Shown here piece by piece: positions 51,293 to 63,957 of a stretch of 64,000 bases of DNA. Both the position numbers and the translations under genes were made by a program. Source of the DNA: Hoplostethus atlanticus (lineage: Eukaryota; Chordata; Actinopteri; Trachichthyiformes; Trachichthyidae); assembly GCA_034670405.1 (NCBI GenBank), contig JAXDDX010000002.1, positions 6,229,501 through 6,293,500 of the forward strand. Reading direction: 5' to 3'. The notes under the pieces were generated by a model. The model saw only the letters and a program-made list of their open reading frames with translations, ran no database searches and was not told the origin of the DNA. Every line of letters begins with the position of its first letter. The stretch's first letter is position 1.

Positions 51293-51995
51293 AGAATCTG
51301 TGTGCATGTTGGGGTGGGGGATAATAATATAAAAATACAATGCAATCAGTAATAGGTGTTTTTTCCCCAGTGTATCTGCCCATGTGCTTTTGTCAAATAT
51401 GTTATATTTGTGCATTCTTGTGTTCAGTTTTTCTTTTGAAGGATAATCTAAATGCAATCCTAATGTAAAAAATATTGTAATGGATACTTAGTAAATCAAT
51501 GTCATCGGAATATCAAATCTTTATTGACTCCCAGTGACTTCACAGATATACAAATACGTGTGGAGGAAAATTTCCACCCACTCTCTCATCAGTGGGTGGT
51601 AACCTTCCAGTGATGTCCAATAGTCCAATAGTCCAATAGCAGATTAGTCATGTATTACCTTGTTGCTTGGCAATAGTACGTTTTTTTGTTCTCCTTTGTG
51701 CCTCCCAAGGTTAGCCCATATTTCAGGGTTTTGGTTGATTTTTATTTCGGGTCTCCATTTTCATTGAGTATTTGGGTGCGATCATCATGTCTACTACTCT
51801 CAGCAAACCCCAACCATCTTTTAAAAAACTTTTTCTACATTAAATATAAATATACTCTGGCTCTCTGGCTCTGTGTTGCTCTCTTTCTTGTACCCAGGTT
51901 TTAGAATTTAGACAACGACGATTTAGTCAAACGTACTCTGTTTTGCGGAGTGTGTATCTGTGTTCAACCGCGGGGATGTGTGTGCAATTGTGCAT
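50692..51995. other. gene desert segment
   Basis: No gene is seen. GT arrays lie at 51077-51123 and 51250-51291, and a TCCAATAG triplication near 51616-51640. Confidence 0.5.
51077..51123 (+). repeat. GT microsatellite
   Basis: About 23 GT units, followed 127 bp later by a second array (51250-51291). Confidence 0.95.
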
Positions 51996-52000
51996 GTGTA

Positions 52001-52416
52001 TGCATTCCAGTCTGTACAGATGTGAACCTGCATGCATTCCAGTCTGTACAGATGTGAACCTGCATGCATTCCAGTCTGTACGGATATGAACCTGCATGCA
52101 TTCCAGTCTGTACGGATGTGAACCTGCATGCATTCCAGTCTGTAGGGATGTGAACCTGCATGCATTCCAGTCTGTACGGATGTGAACCTGCATGCATTCC
52201 AGTCTGTACGGATGTGAACCTGCATGCATTCCAGTCTGTAGGGATGTGAACCTGCATGCATTCCAGTCTGTAGGGATGTGAACCTGCATGCATTCCAGTC
52301 TGTACGGATGTGAACCTGCATGCATTCCAGTCTGTACGGATGTGAACCTGCATGCATTCCAGTCTGTACGGATGTGAACCTGCATGCATTCCAGTCTGTA
52401 CGGATGTGAACCTGCA
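52001..52416 (+). repeat. 32-bp minisatellite, 13 copies
   Basis: Units begin TGCATTCCAGTCTGTA at 52001, 52033, 52065 and every 32 bp to 52385, then break off. Copies differ mainly at one site: CAGA in copies 1-2, CGGA in most, and GGGA in copies 5, 8 and 9; copy 3 has ATATG for ATGTG. Because 32 is not divisible by three, all three frames of the minus strand stay open and give three overlapping spurious ORFs of 141-172 codons with a 32-residue period. Confidence 0.97.
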
Positions 52417-52479
52417 TGCACGTCTATCTGAGTGATCGTGTGCATTTTTGTGTGTGACTGTTAAGTGTATGAAGGCAAA

Positions 52480-52860
52480 CTGTATATTTTGTATTGCGAA
52501 GTGTAAAACGCCTTAATGCAGAGAAAGGGATTATGCATTTGTCAGTCGTGCTTACGCTGATGTATGCTCCTGCCCCACAAACGTCACATCCCATAACCCA
52601 GAAAAATTACACCAGTCCCGCCTAATTACGCATGTTCATGATGCTGTTTGGCGTGGCGCTGGTAGCGTGGTTCTGCTACGAGCCTCGGAGCTGAGGGATG
52701 TGGCAGAGTGGAAGGGCTTTCAATCTACCGATTCCCCCACAAGCGTCAGCTCGATAACCTCCATGCCAATTTTATTATGATCTGAGAGCGTTACAGAAAG
52801 ACAGTTTTCTCTCTCTTTTTCTTGTAATTGGTCGTATGGCCGCCTGCAGCATGTTCAACC
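52480..52860. promoter_or_regulatory. candidate conserved island
   Basis: Non-repetitive sequence right after the minisatellite, with CCTAATTACGCATG, CGTCACATCCC and CCAATTTTATTATG-like words. No coding potential is seen. Confidence 0.3.
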
Positions 52861-53179
52861 CTACTGGGAGTTTTCAATAAAGAAATTAGCTTTGTCCTAG
52901 ATTATGAAGGTCATTTTGTAAAGGGACCAGATTCTATATACAACTAATGGTTTTTGGAATATTTTGTCATCCTCTCTCTCTCTCTCTCCCCCTGTGGTAA
53001 AATGTGATTCTCATGGTCACTGGTGATGAACCATATGCAAAGCAGTGGGACAGATGCCGTATACATGAGAAAGAGTGAATCAAAATGGAGTTATGACAGT
53101 AGGAGAAAGACAGGGGATGAAGGGTTGGCGATAGAGAGGGGAGGGAGAGAAAGAAGACAGAAGAGAGCGAGAGGTTGTA

Positions 53180-53370
53180 GTGGCTGGCTCAATGGCTTAT
53201 TGTAGCACTTGCGCAGCAGACTTAATCAGAGTTGGCCCAGCTGTAATGAAGGAGCGGGTCCAGGCTGTGCCACTGCTTGGGTAAACAGCGATTGTTCTCA
53301 GTGCAAGGTTCCCAAACACGGGCAACAACGGCACCATTGTCCCGCCAGCTCTCATTAAGAGGCGAACCAG
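53180..53370. promoter_or_regulatory. candidate enhancer with SOX-like sites
   Basis: A GC-balanced island sits between purine-rich low-complexity tracts, with ATTGTTC (53291-53297) and CCATTGT (53334-53340) as possible SOX sites about 40 bp apart. Confidence 0.3.
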
Positions 53371-54030
53371 GGATGGTGCGAGGAGGAGAAGAGGGGAGGG
53401 GAGGGGAGGTGGGTGAAAGAGGGGCAAGAGGGGATGGGGGTGGCGGGGGGGGAGAGGTGTGAGGGGGAGCAAGAGCGAGTGGGAACCTGACAGGGACAGA
53501 GGGGTAGGAGGGAGTGATGGCGAGGAAGAGAAGGGGGGAGGGAGATGGCGCGAGGTGTTTCTCTCATCCTGTTCAACCCCTTCGTCTTTTTTTACTCTTC
53601 CATTATTTGTTCTTTTCCCACCATCTTCTGCCTGTTTCCATATCCATCCGTCTTCTCAGCCCTCATCTCGGTGTCCACCTATCTTTTCCCTGTCTTTTTC
53701 CTCTCATCTTTTCATCCACAGTTCTTTCCTTCATCATCTTCCCAGCCACCTACTCTACTGCTTCCATCCCTCTTTGTTCCTCTACTTCCTTCTATCCTTA
53801 GCTTCGCTTTGGCATTTGGGGTAGTGAAGGATGCTTTGACTGTCATACCACCTTTGCATCAATACCCTCCCATCTAGAGAGAGCGAGAGAGAGAGAGCGA
53901 GAGAGTGGGAGCAACAGAGAGAGGGGAGTGAGAAAGAGAATGAGAAAGAAAAGAGAGTTGGGAGGGGGGGGCGAGGGAAGCAAGGGAGAGAAAAGGGGTA
54001 GCAGCAAGACAAAAAGAAAGATCATGCCGT
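53371..54030. other. purine- and pyrimidine-rich low-complexity stretch
   Basis: GA-rich, then CT-rich, then GA-rich again (53380-53570, 53570-53820, 53876-54000). The open frames here are products of base bias, not genes. The mirror-like purine/pyrimidine blocks could form triplex or cruciform DNA. Confidence 0.6.
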
Positions 54031-54049
54031 TTCCTAGCTTAATGAACAC

Positions 54050-54345
54050 GGCCAAAGGATGATCACAATAGAATACATTATGCTCTTGTTAGCAGAAGCA
54101 ATCAATTAGCAGAGAGCAAAGCCTTGGCACACCATCCGGCCTGCTTGGGCACCAGCTCATTCACAGCCCAAACGAAACAACCCAAGGAACACTCTCGCCT
54201 TGCCGGTTTTCCCACCCTCAATGCCCAGTGGCCACAAAAGATTTGATTTTACTCCTCAATGTGAAAGAGGACAGTGTTGAATTTGCATTTCCGCCTCATT
54301 CATTCCACATTAGCTGAAATATTAGCCAGGTTCCACTGCAGTGAA
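54050..54345. promoter_or_regulatory. candidate enhancer with POU octamer
   Basis: A non-repetitive island has CAATCAATTAGC (homeodomain/PBX-like), TTGGCACACCATCCGGCC (weak NFI-like) and an octamer ATTTGCAT at 54281-54288. A GT array begins about 10 bp after the island. Confidence 0.4.
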
Positions 54346-54354
54346 AGGTCTTGG

Positions 54355-54388
<34 letters not shown>

Positions 54389-54390
54389 AT

Positions 54391-57300
54391 ACAATGCATT
54401 AGCAGATATATTAACCAAAGTTAGTCCCAAAATACGCAAACCCCATTTAGTCTCTATCAGCTACACCAATGAAAGCGATGTGATGCTGATTGGTCTGCCT
54501 GAATGGAAACTGTCCTCTGACACCACGCTATGCCCAGTAAAGCTTGGCTCCACGAGATGAGAATCAGCACTGACAATGTCTCTGTGAGTGACAATGACAA
54601 TTGCATACCAAATTGTCTCTCAGGTCCCATCAGCAATTTATACAGGGGTTGGGTGAAATTCCTCCATCTTTTTTTCCCATGTTTTCTTCTTCTTTTTTTG
54701 TGTCAGCTAGAGGAATGGCTCTGGGTAATGGCAGCAATCTATATTGTGCAAGGAGTATTTCCGCCTTAACACAGGTGCAAATCACCACTGTCGGGCTGAG
54801 GATCTGTAAAGGTGTGGGTGATGAGTTGAACACACTGCTTTCACTGAGGAACTTTGCTGTGATTCCAGGCAATGGTTGGAGTCGAAGGAAACAAAAGGAA
54901 ATGAAGGGAAAGAAGGGAGAGAGGAACAATTGTGTTAACACTCAGGATGTAGGACATTCCTTTCTGAAGAAAGTGCATGCTGGGAGGAAGATGGCCTCAG
55001 GTTTGGGTTCAGGGAATCTGTTGTTGCTGTGTCTGCCGGGGCAAAGACTATATGGCCATCTGGTTATGTGAGTGCGTCTTTGTGTGTCTTTGTGTGTGTT
55101 TGTGTTACAACAGTTATTGCTATGTTCAGAGACTCTGAACATCATGTACTAATGTATAGTACCTACTAAATGGATGTATTGTGTGCATTGTAGATCAAAT
55201 AGATAGCTATTAGAGCATTTAAGCTAAATATAAATCATATACAGTACCTCTTTGTGTTATCTTCTTTGCGCCTCACTTTGCCTCCAATGCATCAACTGCA
55301 TGTAAAACCTGCATGTAAGCTATTGAGTCCATAACAAGCTTCATAGTAGGGAGCTGAAGTCAACACCACATTCAGTATAAGTTTGTGTATGTGTCTGTGT
55401 ATCTTTGTGTCTGTGCAAGTGTGTGTTTGTATTTCTAATTTTAAGGAAAAGTAGAGTCCGCACATGTACAAGCATAAGGAATAAATAAAGACGAGAAGGA
55501 TATCGTGATGTGCAGTCTCTCCTTTTCCTTAACTTGGGATGCTTTCCCATTGTTTCTCTCACAAGATGATGTTGGAAACCTTTTGTTGGTCGTCAGTGTG
55601 CCTTGGATGGGCGGTACGCATTTTGAGCTTTCAAAAAGAGCATGTGTTTGTATGTTTGTATCTGCCGGAGTATGAAAGTACGAGTGCATAAATGCTTATA
55701 TTGTATTCAGTGTTTTTAGGGTGCAGAAGGAAAATGCTCTCTCACCACTTTGAAAGTTGAAATGTGCAATATCTAATGGATGGGGAGCAGGGATGGCAAC
55801 GTAGGCTATGGGAGGCAGGGGTGTACACAGTATTGCAACTGTTTGAGCAATGTGTCTGACTTTAGGCTTAGGTTTGGAAAAACACCTCGAGCCTTGATGT
55901 TGCACAAGAGAGCTTTGGCTTTGATGAGTCGTCACGTCAATTAATATTCCATTTCTGAGGCAATAGTTTGACAATAAGAATTGTTCTGTAGCTGTTACAG
56001 AAAAAAATGCTTCATTTTCTTAACCTCACTGTGAAAAGGTTGAGTTTGACACCTTTTGAAACCATTTGTCACTTTTTGAAACCATTTAGAAACCATAGAA
56101 AGGATTAAAGAAAAAAAAGACTGTTTTCCTGTGTTTAAATGCTGCTGCACTGTATTATTATTATTTTTTTTTTTTATCTAGCCTTTTGTTTCCCCAAATC
56201 ATCTCAGATGTAAGGTCATCTCAATGCCATAAGACAACAGGATAAAGAAGTTTGTGAAAACCTGGCTTGGAAGTCAAATCTATATTGTTTTGTTTCTTTT
56301 TTATTCATGATTTCTATCCATGGCTACCTCGTGTACCCCAGTTTGCTTTGGGTTGTGATAGAATATTTGTCCCTCTCCTCTTTATCTGTTTCTCCTTGAT
56401 CATCTCCTCTGGTCTCACACTGCTGGGTCTCCATGTACAGGTAGTCATGCTGCTGACATTTGTGTCCAAGCAGGGCCCGGTGACATGGCCTTTACCACCC
56501 CCTGCTGGGTCCCCCTTCGCTATCCCTACCCCCCACCACCATTCTTAACCCAGCAAGTCCTCTTCATCAGTTTGTGCATGAGTGTTTGCGTATGTGTGTG
56601 TCTGTGTGTATTTGTGTGCTTCGGAACAATCCTGTGTGTACAGTATAGGTGTGTTTAAGCCGTGTCCAGATCAGCCATGTTCATGCTTGCCTGTAGCCTG
56701 TGTGCACAGTAGGGGACTTGGTATGGAGCAAGCCTTAGCAAGTCGTTCTCGCTGCTGGACACAGGGTGAACAAATACAGCCACAGTGGGCTGGGAGTCAG
56801 AGGGTCACGCAAACATGTGCCAGTGGCTAGCCAGCTCTGATGCGATAGATAACACACACACTAGCGGTTTATGTTTGTAAGAGTTTTAGTCTTAATTTCT
56901 TAATTTATCTCAAACAGTTGATTAAAAGCTGCCAATAGAGTAAGATCATTCCACTTTTTTAAAGAATTTTCTTACAACTCCCATCACCACATTGTAACAA
57001 GTATAATGACCTGGCTTGTTTCAAGGTGTTGCGTTTTAATTCGTTCTTGAAACATGTTGAATTGAATGGAAAGAAGCCAAAATGATCTCCACTTTTCATT
57101 AGATCTTTTTTTACTTGCTTAGAAAATTTAAAAAATAGAACATTTTACGATTTAATACACAATTATAAGACACAATGGACATGTTTCTCTCTCACTCACA
57201 TTGGATTAGTAGATGCTTTGCTTTATTTGGATTCTGACTCTCTGTGTTGCAGTATTTTGGTGGAGCTATTATGTGCTGAGATAAAATGCAAAGACTCCAA

Positions 57301-57951
57301 ATACTCCTTTTTTTTCTCCACACACACATACATAAACGCACAGACAGGCTCACCGTCCCTGCAGCCATGGGAATGGAGAATGCTGAGGTTCAAGGTCATT
57401 TCAAGTATTCAGCTGCCTGGGGCTCTCCATTGTCAGTGCCACCACATCCTTAGCTCACACATGCACCCATACACACACACACACACACACACACACATCT
57501 GCACGCACACATTCAGACACATATTGTAGGTAGGCGTATTTGCACCACAGACTACACACCACATCTCACTCTCTTAACACTCTCATCAGAGACAGCAAAG
57601 TGTCCTGCAGGTGAAAACATGACACTTTGCGAGCCCACACACATACACAAACAATCACAGGTGTGAATCTTCAATAGAGCTTTTGTTTCTTTATCATTGT
57701 CTTTCTCGACACGTAAAATTAAGCGATAGCTATTGGACTTTTTTCTTTCATCATTTAGCTATTGTGTAGCTCTTGAACAGCATTTTGGATTTTCTCTCTA
57801 AATTTTGGTTGACATATGCCATTATTCTGCTACCAACTGATTATTTCTCTTTGGTTTCCATTCATTTCTCCTGATTAGATAGCCATACTGTAAGAAAGGG
57901 TGACTCTGTGGAAAGACCGGAGACAGAGCTCTTAGAAACAGAGTAAAGGCG

Positions 57952-57998
<47 letters not shown>

Positions 57999-59215
57999 CA
58001 GTGGGTGTGATTAGCTCCTTTGTTGGAGGTCTGTTGAGCTTCATTGGCTCCAGAGAATAGGTTCCTAATGAACCCAGCCAACCTTGGACCAAACTTTGTG
58101 CTGAAGACAAACTAAGTTATGGTGGTCTGGCGGAGCGCTGGGGGCAAGCAGACTGATATACAACGCCTGGACATATGGCACCCCCATCAGGGCCTCTCCC
58201 GGCCACTTTCTCATGTCCTTGCTTCCGTCTGTGTGCGTGCTTGTGTGTGTTTGTGTGTGTGTGTGTGTGTGTGTTAGAGGGAATACACATTGGAAGAATA
58301 TTTTTTGTGTGAATTATATATTTCTTAATTTCTTAAATAACACACTGAAAGCTGAGAGACATGAAAAGCAGAGACAGAAAACAAGAGGTTGAGGGGGGAG
58401 AGAGAGCTTGGTTGATGCTTACTGAAAGCGACAGAGGAGAGAGAGCTGGAGGCTTTGTCTTTCCTGCTGACCCCAATACAGAATCCTTTCTGACACGTCC
58501 TACAAGACATGCAGTAACTGAGTAAATCAGGCCAGCCTGGCCCTGGCATGACTGCCACTGCACCATACCACACACAGAGAGTAGAGATCCACTTGGTGTC
58601 ATGAAAGAATCATATAGCATCGTGAAGGAAAGAAGGCAGAAGGCCTAATATGGAGTGATGTGATTAGCTGAGAAATTAAAGCGTTAGGCAGGTAAAAGCT
58701 GCTCTGTGTGTGTGTGTGTGTCTGTCCATGCATGTGTGCATGTGTGTGTGTGTGTGTGCACATGTCCATGCATGCATGCCAGTGTGGAAAGAGGAGGCGC
58801 AGGTTAGCCTGAGTGGAGTTTGAGGCTAATTGTTTGGGTCAGGGTGGGAGCGTGGGGACGGATGGCTTCTGTGTCCCACCAACAAGGCTCTCGGTAACTG
58901 AGCCGGCGAGGGGGAGAATGGTCCCACTACAGGGCCACACAGCAGGCTCAAACAACACCTATTCTACTGGCCAAACTGTCAGCCAGAACAACTTCATTGT
59001 GCCCAAAATTGGAGTTGAAAGCAAGGCAGAGACTTGGGGGGGTTGGTGGGGGGTGGGGGGGGAGTGGGAAGGTAGGGAGAAAGACGAGGAGGATGCAGAG
59101 GGTGGGAGAGAGGGGGTCTGTGGGAAACCGGGGGACTGGAAAAGGGGGTGTCCCAGAGAGAGCGGGGTGCAGGCTTGGGGATGAATAGGGTCAGGTGGTG
59201 TGAGCTCATTTCGGG
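54391..59215. other. gene desert segment
   Basis: No convincing exon is present; open frames are short, unrelated to known domains and often built on CA repeats. Microsatellites lie at 57474-57497, 57951-57993 and 58249-58274. A GC-balanced patch at 58110-58210 is a possible conserved element. Confidence 0.45.
57951..57993 (+). repeat. GA microsatellite
   Basis: About 20 GA units. Confidence 0.95.
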
Positions 59216-59800
59216 GGGAGAATTCCCATAGATCCTACACGAGGGGCAGGCGGCCAGGAGCAAGGCAGTCGATGCAATGGAAATTTATTAAAATGCATTC
59301 TGGGAAGTATTCTAGTGTCTCTATTGTCACCACACTCCCTCGTGCTATTCAGCCATGATAAACACAGTTTTGGGACCATGGGGACATAACAGCTTCTCTA
59401 CCCTCGGTCATTTGCTGCCATAAGTTTCTTTAACTGGTTTCTATTGTCGACCTGAGTAATGCAGTGCACCTTTTTAATGCCTGTTTTATCTTTTTTATTG
59501 TCTTATTTGTACAGTGCCCCCTCATTGTCTCATTCCTGTATTGGATTATATGTTTGAAATACATCACAAAAAGAGTCACAAGCCAATATAATAAACAAGG
59601 GCCACAAACCCAGGTGGCAGTCTGTGTAGACGCTTCCCTGTAGGATTTCCCCCGGCTCGGACCCCAGGAGGGAGCCCGGCCCTATAGGCTTTGAACTGTA
59701 ACTTGTATATCGTACAACATAAAGCCCCTTTAGACTGACACTAAACCAGCCTAAATCAGTCTACACTGATTCACATCACCATTCTCCTCTTTGTCTCTCC
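59216..59800. other. non-repetitive islands, possible conserved elements
   Basis: 59220-59345 contains GCATTCTGGGAA (59295-59306), matching the core of the ZNF143 site. 59570-59770 is balanced and non-repetitive. No coding frame was recognised. Confidence 0.3.
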
Positions 59801-62210
59801 TCTCTTCTCTTGCGGGCTATTTCAAATTCATCTTCCTGCCCCCGATAACTACTGCAAAAGGGCGAAGAAGTTTACTTAGTCACACTGAGTTTAGGGAGAT
59901 GAGGAAAGTCTGCGTTTCGGTGTGTGTGTGGGCGAAGGTGTGTGTGCACTCACGCGTGTCAGTGTGGTTTGCTGTGTGTGTGTGTGTGTGTGTCTGCGTG
60001 CGAATGTGCACACACACACACACACAGCCCTGTTTGATCCAGAGCTAGCCCTGCAGCTCTCAGAGACTCAACAAAAGGCCTCCTCTATCCATTGTATGAG
60101 CTGTGTGTTTCCCAGGAGAGCCTGGGCTCAGTGAGAGAAGGGCCTCGGATCGCTTTCTCTTGACATGGATGTTTATTCGCTCTGTGGTCCAGCAGAACAC
60201 CCGCTCAAAAGGACTGGCCTTACCATTTTGACGTGCATGACACACACTTTTGGAAAAGAGAAGTGAGAGAGAGAGAGAGAGAGAGAGGGAGGGAGAGAGA
60301 GGAAGTGGCTGACAGATAAGCAGACAGGCAAGACAGACAGATAGCGAATGGGTCCTGTCTATGAAGGTGTTCTCAGTGCACTCATTTGGAGAGGAATATT
60401 CACGGTGTCCTCCGCCATTTTGTTTGCTCCTTGTCTTTACACTAGTCATCTTCCTTGTCAACCTTGTTCGTGAATGTAGATCCACGCAGCGGGTGGGTAG
60501 AGATTTCCTCCCGATCTTGACAAGCTCTCCCATCCCTGACCGCATACTAATTCCCCCAGAACTACTGAACCAATGCAAAACAAATACAAATTGCCAGGGC
60601 TGCTCTTCATCGCTGGAGAAGCAGGGTGTGAGCGGGCTAGGAGAGAGTAGCTGTCTATTGTGGGGTCTGTGATTAATCAGATTGTCTGCTGTGGACAGAG
60701 AAGCTTACAGGGACTGGGGTTGTAGTTGGCTCCACGATGAATGTCAATAGGAAATCATGGACTGAAATCTCTGCCAATGCCTTTAAAATCCCGAGATAAT
60801 GAAGTGAGATCTAAAAAAGAAAAAACTACAGTTGCCAGTCAATTGTATTCTGTCCAGTTTAATGTCATCATTTTCTCAGCGGAACAATAATTGTTTTAGA
60901 CAGTTTAAGCCACAAAGTTGCTCGTGCTCTCCCAATGTTTGCAGGTTTCAAATGTGAAGCGTTTCACTTCTCAGACAAGGATCTGTCCTCGGTTGCTCTC
61001 TCTTCACCAGTTGGCTTTATCTGAGACGTTTGAGTTCTATCTATCAGAGTACTTCAAGTTTCTCCCGCAATATCTCAAGGTTTCCTTGAGATTGAGAGTG
61101 CCTGCGGGGTTGACCATAGATCTCAGTAGAGCTGTGGAAGCCGACAGTTGAAAACAAACATGGTACCCTGATACCATCTAATCTGTTGAACACCATTATC
61201 GTCTAAGATATCGCTATGCTACGCTCCCCTCCCCACCCTCCCCCCACCCGCCCTTACTCTCTCCCTCTCCACCCTTTGAGTCAGTAATACGGATAGAGGA
61301 GTGGGGGGTGGGGGGAGAAAACTTGAGGTGAAAGCTTGTGTGTTGAGGCAGGGAGTGAATGTACGCTATTGTTATGGTGTAACCAGACTCTGCAGCAGGT
61401 TGTTTGATCCTGTTTTGGCCCTGAAAAGGCTTTTTTTTTTTTCTTAAACCACCACATCAGCTGAGAGGGTCAGACGACCGGGTCTATTTGCAGAGTCTGT
61501 CCTTCTGCCTGGTTTGCTCTTTTTCACCGTCATTTTGTCTCTCACTGTCGTTCTACAGCTCTCTTCCAGATTCAGGTTTGCGTTAGATTTAGATAGAAAA
61601 TTGAGTGTGCACACATACACATACATACATACACACACACGTACACAAATGTCTGCAGGCACATGCTTTCTCTCTCTCTCTCTGTTACGGGATCTGCTTG
61701 TATCTTTCTCACTGAGATTATTTTCCCTGCTCCCACCTCCTGGTATAGCAAAGGCAAAAGAGAACGATACTGGCAAGTGTTTAGTTGACAAAAGCTTTAG
61801 TAAATTGTTTTGTTCGTCCACAATCCCTCCAGCGATACAGCCGTGCCCTCGTTGTGCTTCTGTTTACCCAACATCATCACATTATTTACATTACAACATA
61901 GAGCCGTGGCTTCGCGTTGTCGAAACGTTTTTGGGCGCTGACTTGCACTTCCAATGCCGTTTCTTCCTGTTTTGGCATTGTATCCCTCAATTTACGATCC
62001 GCTTGGCGTTCAGCGTGGACAATGTGCATGCAAATATCCTTGTCCCATTATGCCAGTCTTTGTATGCCAGCTTTCTTCCCCAAGAGGTATAGATAAAGAG
62101 GTAGAGGGGGGTGGGGTGGGATGGTGCTGTGTGTTTTGGAGGAAGATTTGCACACACACACACACACACACATATACCCATCTGCGCCCCCAACCCCTTT
62201 CAGACGTGAG
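59801..62210. other. gene desert segment
   Basis: No gene is recognised. It includes the GA array 60264-60300 and a mixed CA stretch 61603-61640. The 192-codon open frame at 61514-62092 lacks any domain and crosses CA and CT low-complexity sequence. Confidence 0.45.
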
Positions 62211-62400
62211 AAACTGTACCTTGCATTTGCATGAGAATAATTGACACTTCAAATTAGCCTTCCAATCAAAAAGGATTATTTATTTCAGCATACGTGCAAG
62301 CAGTGAGCGCTGCCATACTGGCGAATATGAAAAAGGGAGGGCAAAAGAGAGCAGGGGCGGGAGGGGACACGTCATACAAGCTTAACCCTTTCACTTCTTC
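62211..62400. promoter_or_regulatory. candidate enhancer with POU octamer and homeodomain sites
   Basis: ATTTGCAT (62225-62232) is followed by AATAATTGACA, AAATTAGCC and CCAATCAAAAAGGATTA (OTX/PITX-type GGATTA). It is non-repetitive. Confidence 0.4.
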
Positions 62401-62670
62401 ATCTCACAGTAGAGGATTTGATGTGCTTCTTTATTGCAAATATAACTCGATATGAAGCGATGGTGAAACGATGTATGAATCCTTTCCTAGATCTAGGTGC
62501 TCGTATGACTTCCTTGTAGGACATAATGGTGTTTCTAACTGACAGGTGTGTTAGCTTTAAAAGCATGAAGCGCACCGATTTTGTCACTTGTGTGCACGTT
62601 CACACATCTATGTTCACCTCAATGGCATTGGGTGCAAGCCAAGAGAGTGAGGGCAGTTAAGTGGAGTGTA

Positions 62671-62707
<37 letters not shown>

Positions 62708-62822
62708 TTTGAGGGTTTGCCCACATTAAAGCATTAAAGCAAGTGCGACGTTGAATTATTGATAACGGCTAATGAAAAGGATCAGTTCAGGATGAAGTAC
62801 AGGCTTAACCATAGCCCTGAGG

Positions 62823-62863
<41 letters not shown>

Positions 62864-63311
62864 ACACAGAAAGAAAGAGAACATCATTACTTTCCCCTGT
62901 TCAACATCTATTTCAGCCTTTCTCAAACTAGAATGAAGCGGGGTACCAGTGTGTCTCTCTGTCTATATCTCACTCTCCATTGTCTCATCCTATTGCAGTT
63001 ACATGAACCCATTGCAGTGAAGGGCAGGCAAGGCCCCAGTGTTGGGACAAGATAGCTGCTGTCTCTTTCCAGGCCTACCCAGTTAACAAGGAGAGCACAG
63101 AGAGTGTTTTGAGGCTGAGTTGGGTTTCAGTTTTTGGGGGAGGGGGATAGAGGATGGGGGTTGTGGGTTTTGGAGATGGGAGGGGGGCAGCCTCGGCGCC
63201 AGCCCCTCTGAAGCGCTCAGCATCCCCCCGCTTATAGGATGGTGGATGTGTCTGGGGGTATCCATGACAACACTTCTGCATGCCAGGGAGATACCACGAC
63301 GACATGGCCAA

Positions 63312-63317
<6 letters not shown>

Positions 63318-63360
<43 letters not shown>
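63318..63360 (+). repeat. GT microsatellite
   Basis: About 21 GT units. Confidence 0.95.
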
Positions 63361-63736
63361 ACGTGCAGATCCATTAAGACCCACATATCTCAATGACATT
63401 AATATTCACTCAGTCAGACAGGGAAGCTGCTACAGCCTCAATCAGTTAGCTGTTAGGAAGGCATATATCACAGACACCTTTCATCCAGTGCTCTGCTTTT
63501 TGATTCATAGGCTGAACGTGGATTTTTCCCATTTCATTCACCATCTCTTGTAACTGAATGTAATCAAGTTTCAGGAGTTTGACACAATTGTTGAGGGAAG
63601 TGGCTGTTCGCTAATGGTTTGGCTTGGCACAGTTTCATATGGTCGTGCTTGCATCATTTCTACTTTCACAGACACAAAGAGGTGCACACTCACATTCACT
63701 TAGGTCATGCGGCACAGGTCAAACTCCCTAACAAAC

Positions 63737-63770
<34 letters not shown>

Positions 63771-63895
63771 ACACTCACACAGTTGCACTCGTAGCTCTTG
63801 CACAGATCAAGCTGTGTTATAATAATCCCATCTGGGACGGCACAGTCTCTCACTAGGAAAGTACCCATATAATGATGCTCTGACGAGTTCCTGTG

Positions 63896-63921
63896 TGTGC
63901 GTGTGTGTGTGTGTGTGAGAG

Positions 63922-63956
<35 letters not shown>

Positions 63957-63957
63957 A
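63896..63957 (+). repeat. compound GT/GA microsatellite
   Basis: GT units pass directly into GA units, like the array at 28571. Confidence 0.95.

Noticed and set aside
50808-51332. 174-codon plus-strand ORF
   Set aside because: Much of it is poly Val-Cys from GT arrays, a common artefact in this window.
51923-52445. Three overlapping minus-strand ORFs of 141-172 codons with a 32-residue repeat
   Set aside because: They are products of the 32-bp minisatellite, whose length keeps every frame open together; there is no unique sequence, domain or splice context.
60060-60578. 172-codon minus-strand ORF
   Set aside because: It contains a Ser-Leu run from a GA/CT array and no conserved motif.
61514-62092. 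192-codon plus-strand ORF
   Set aside because: It runs through CA and CT low-complexity sequence, has no recognisable domain and no exon signals.
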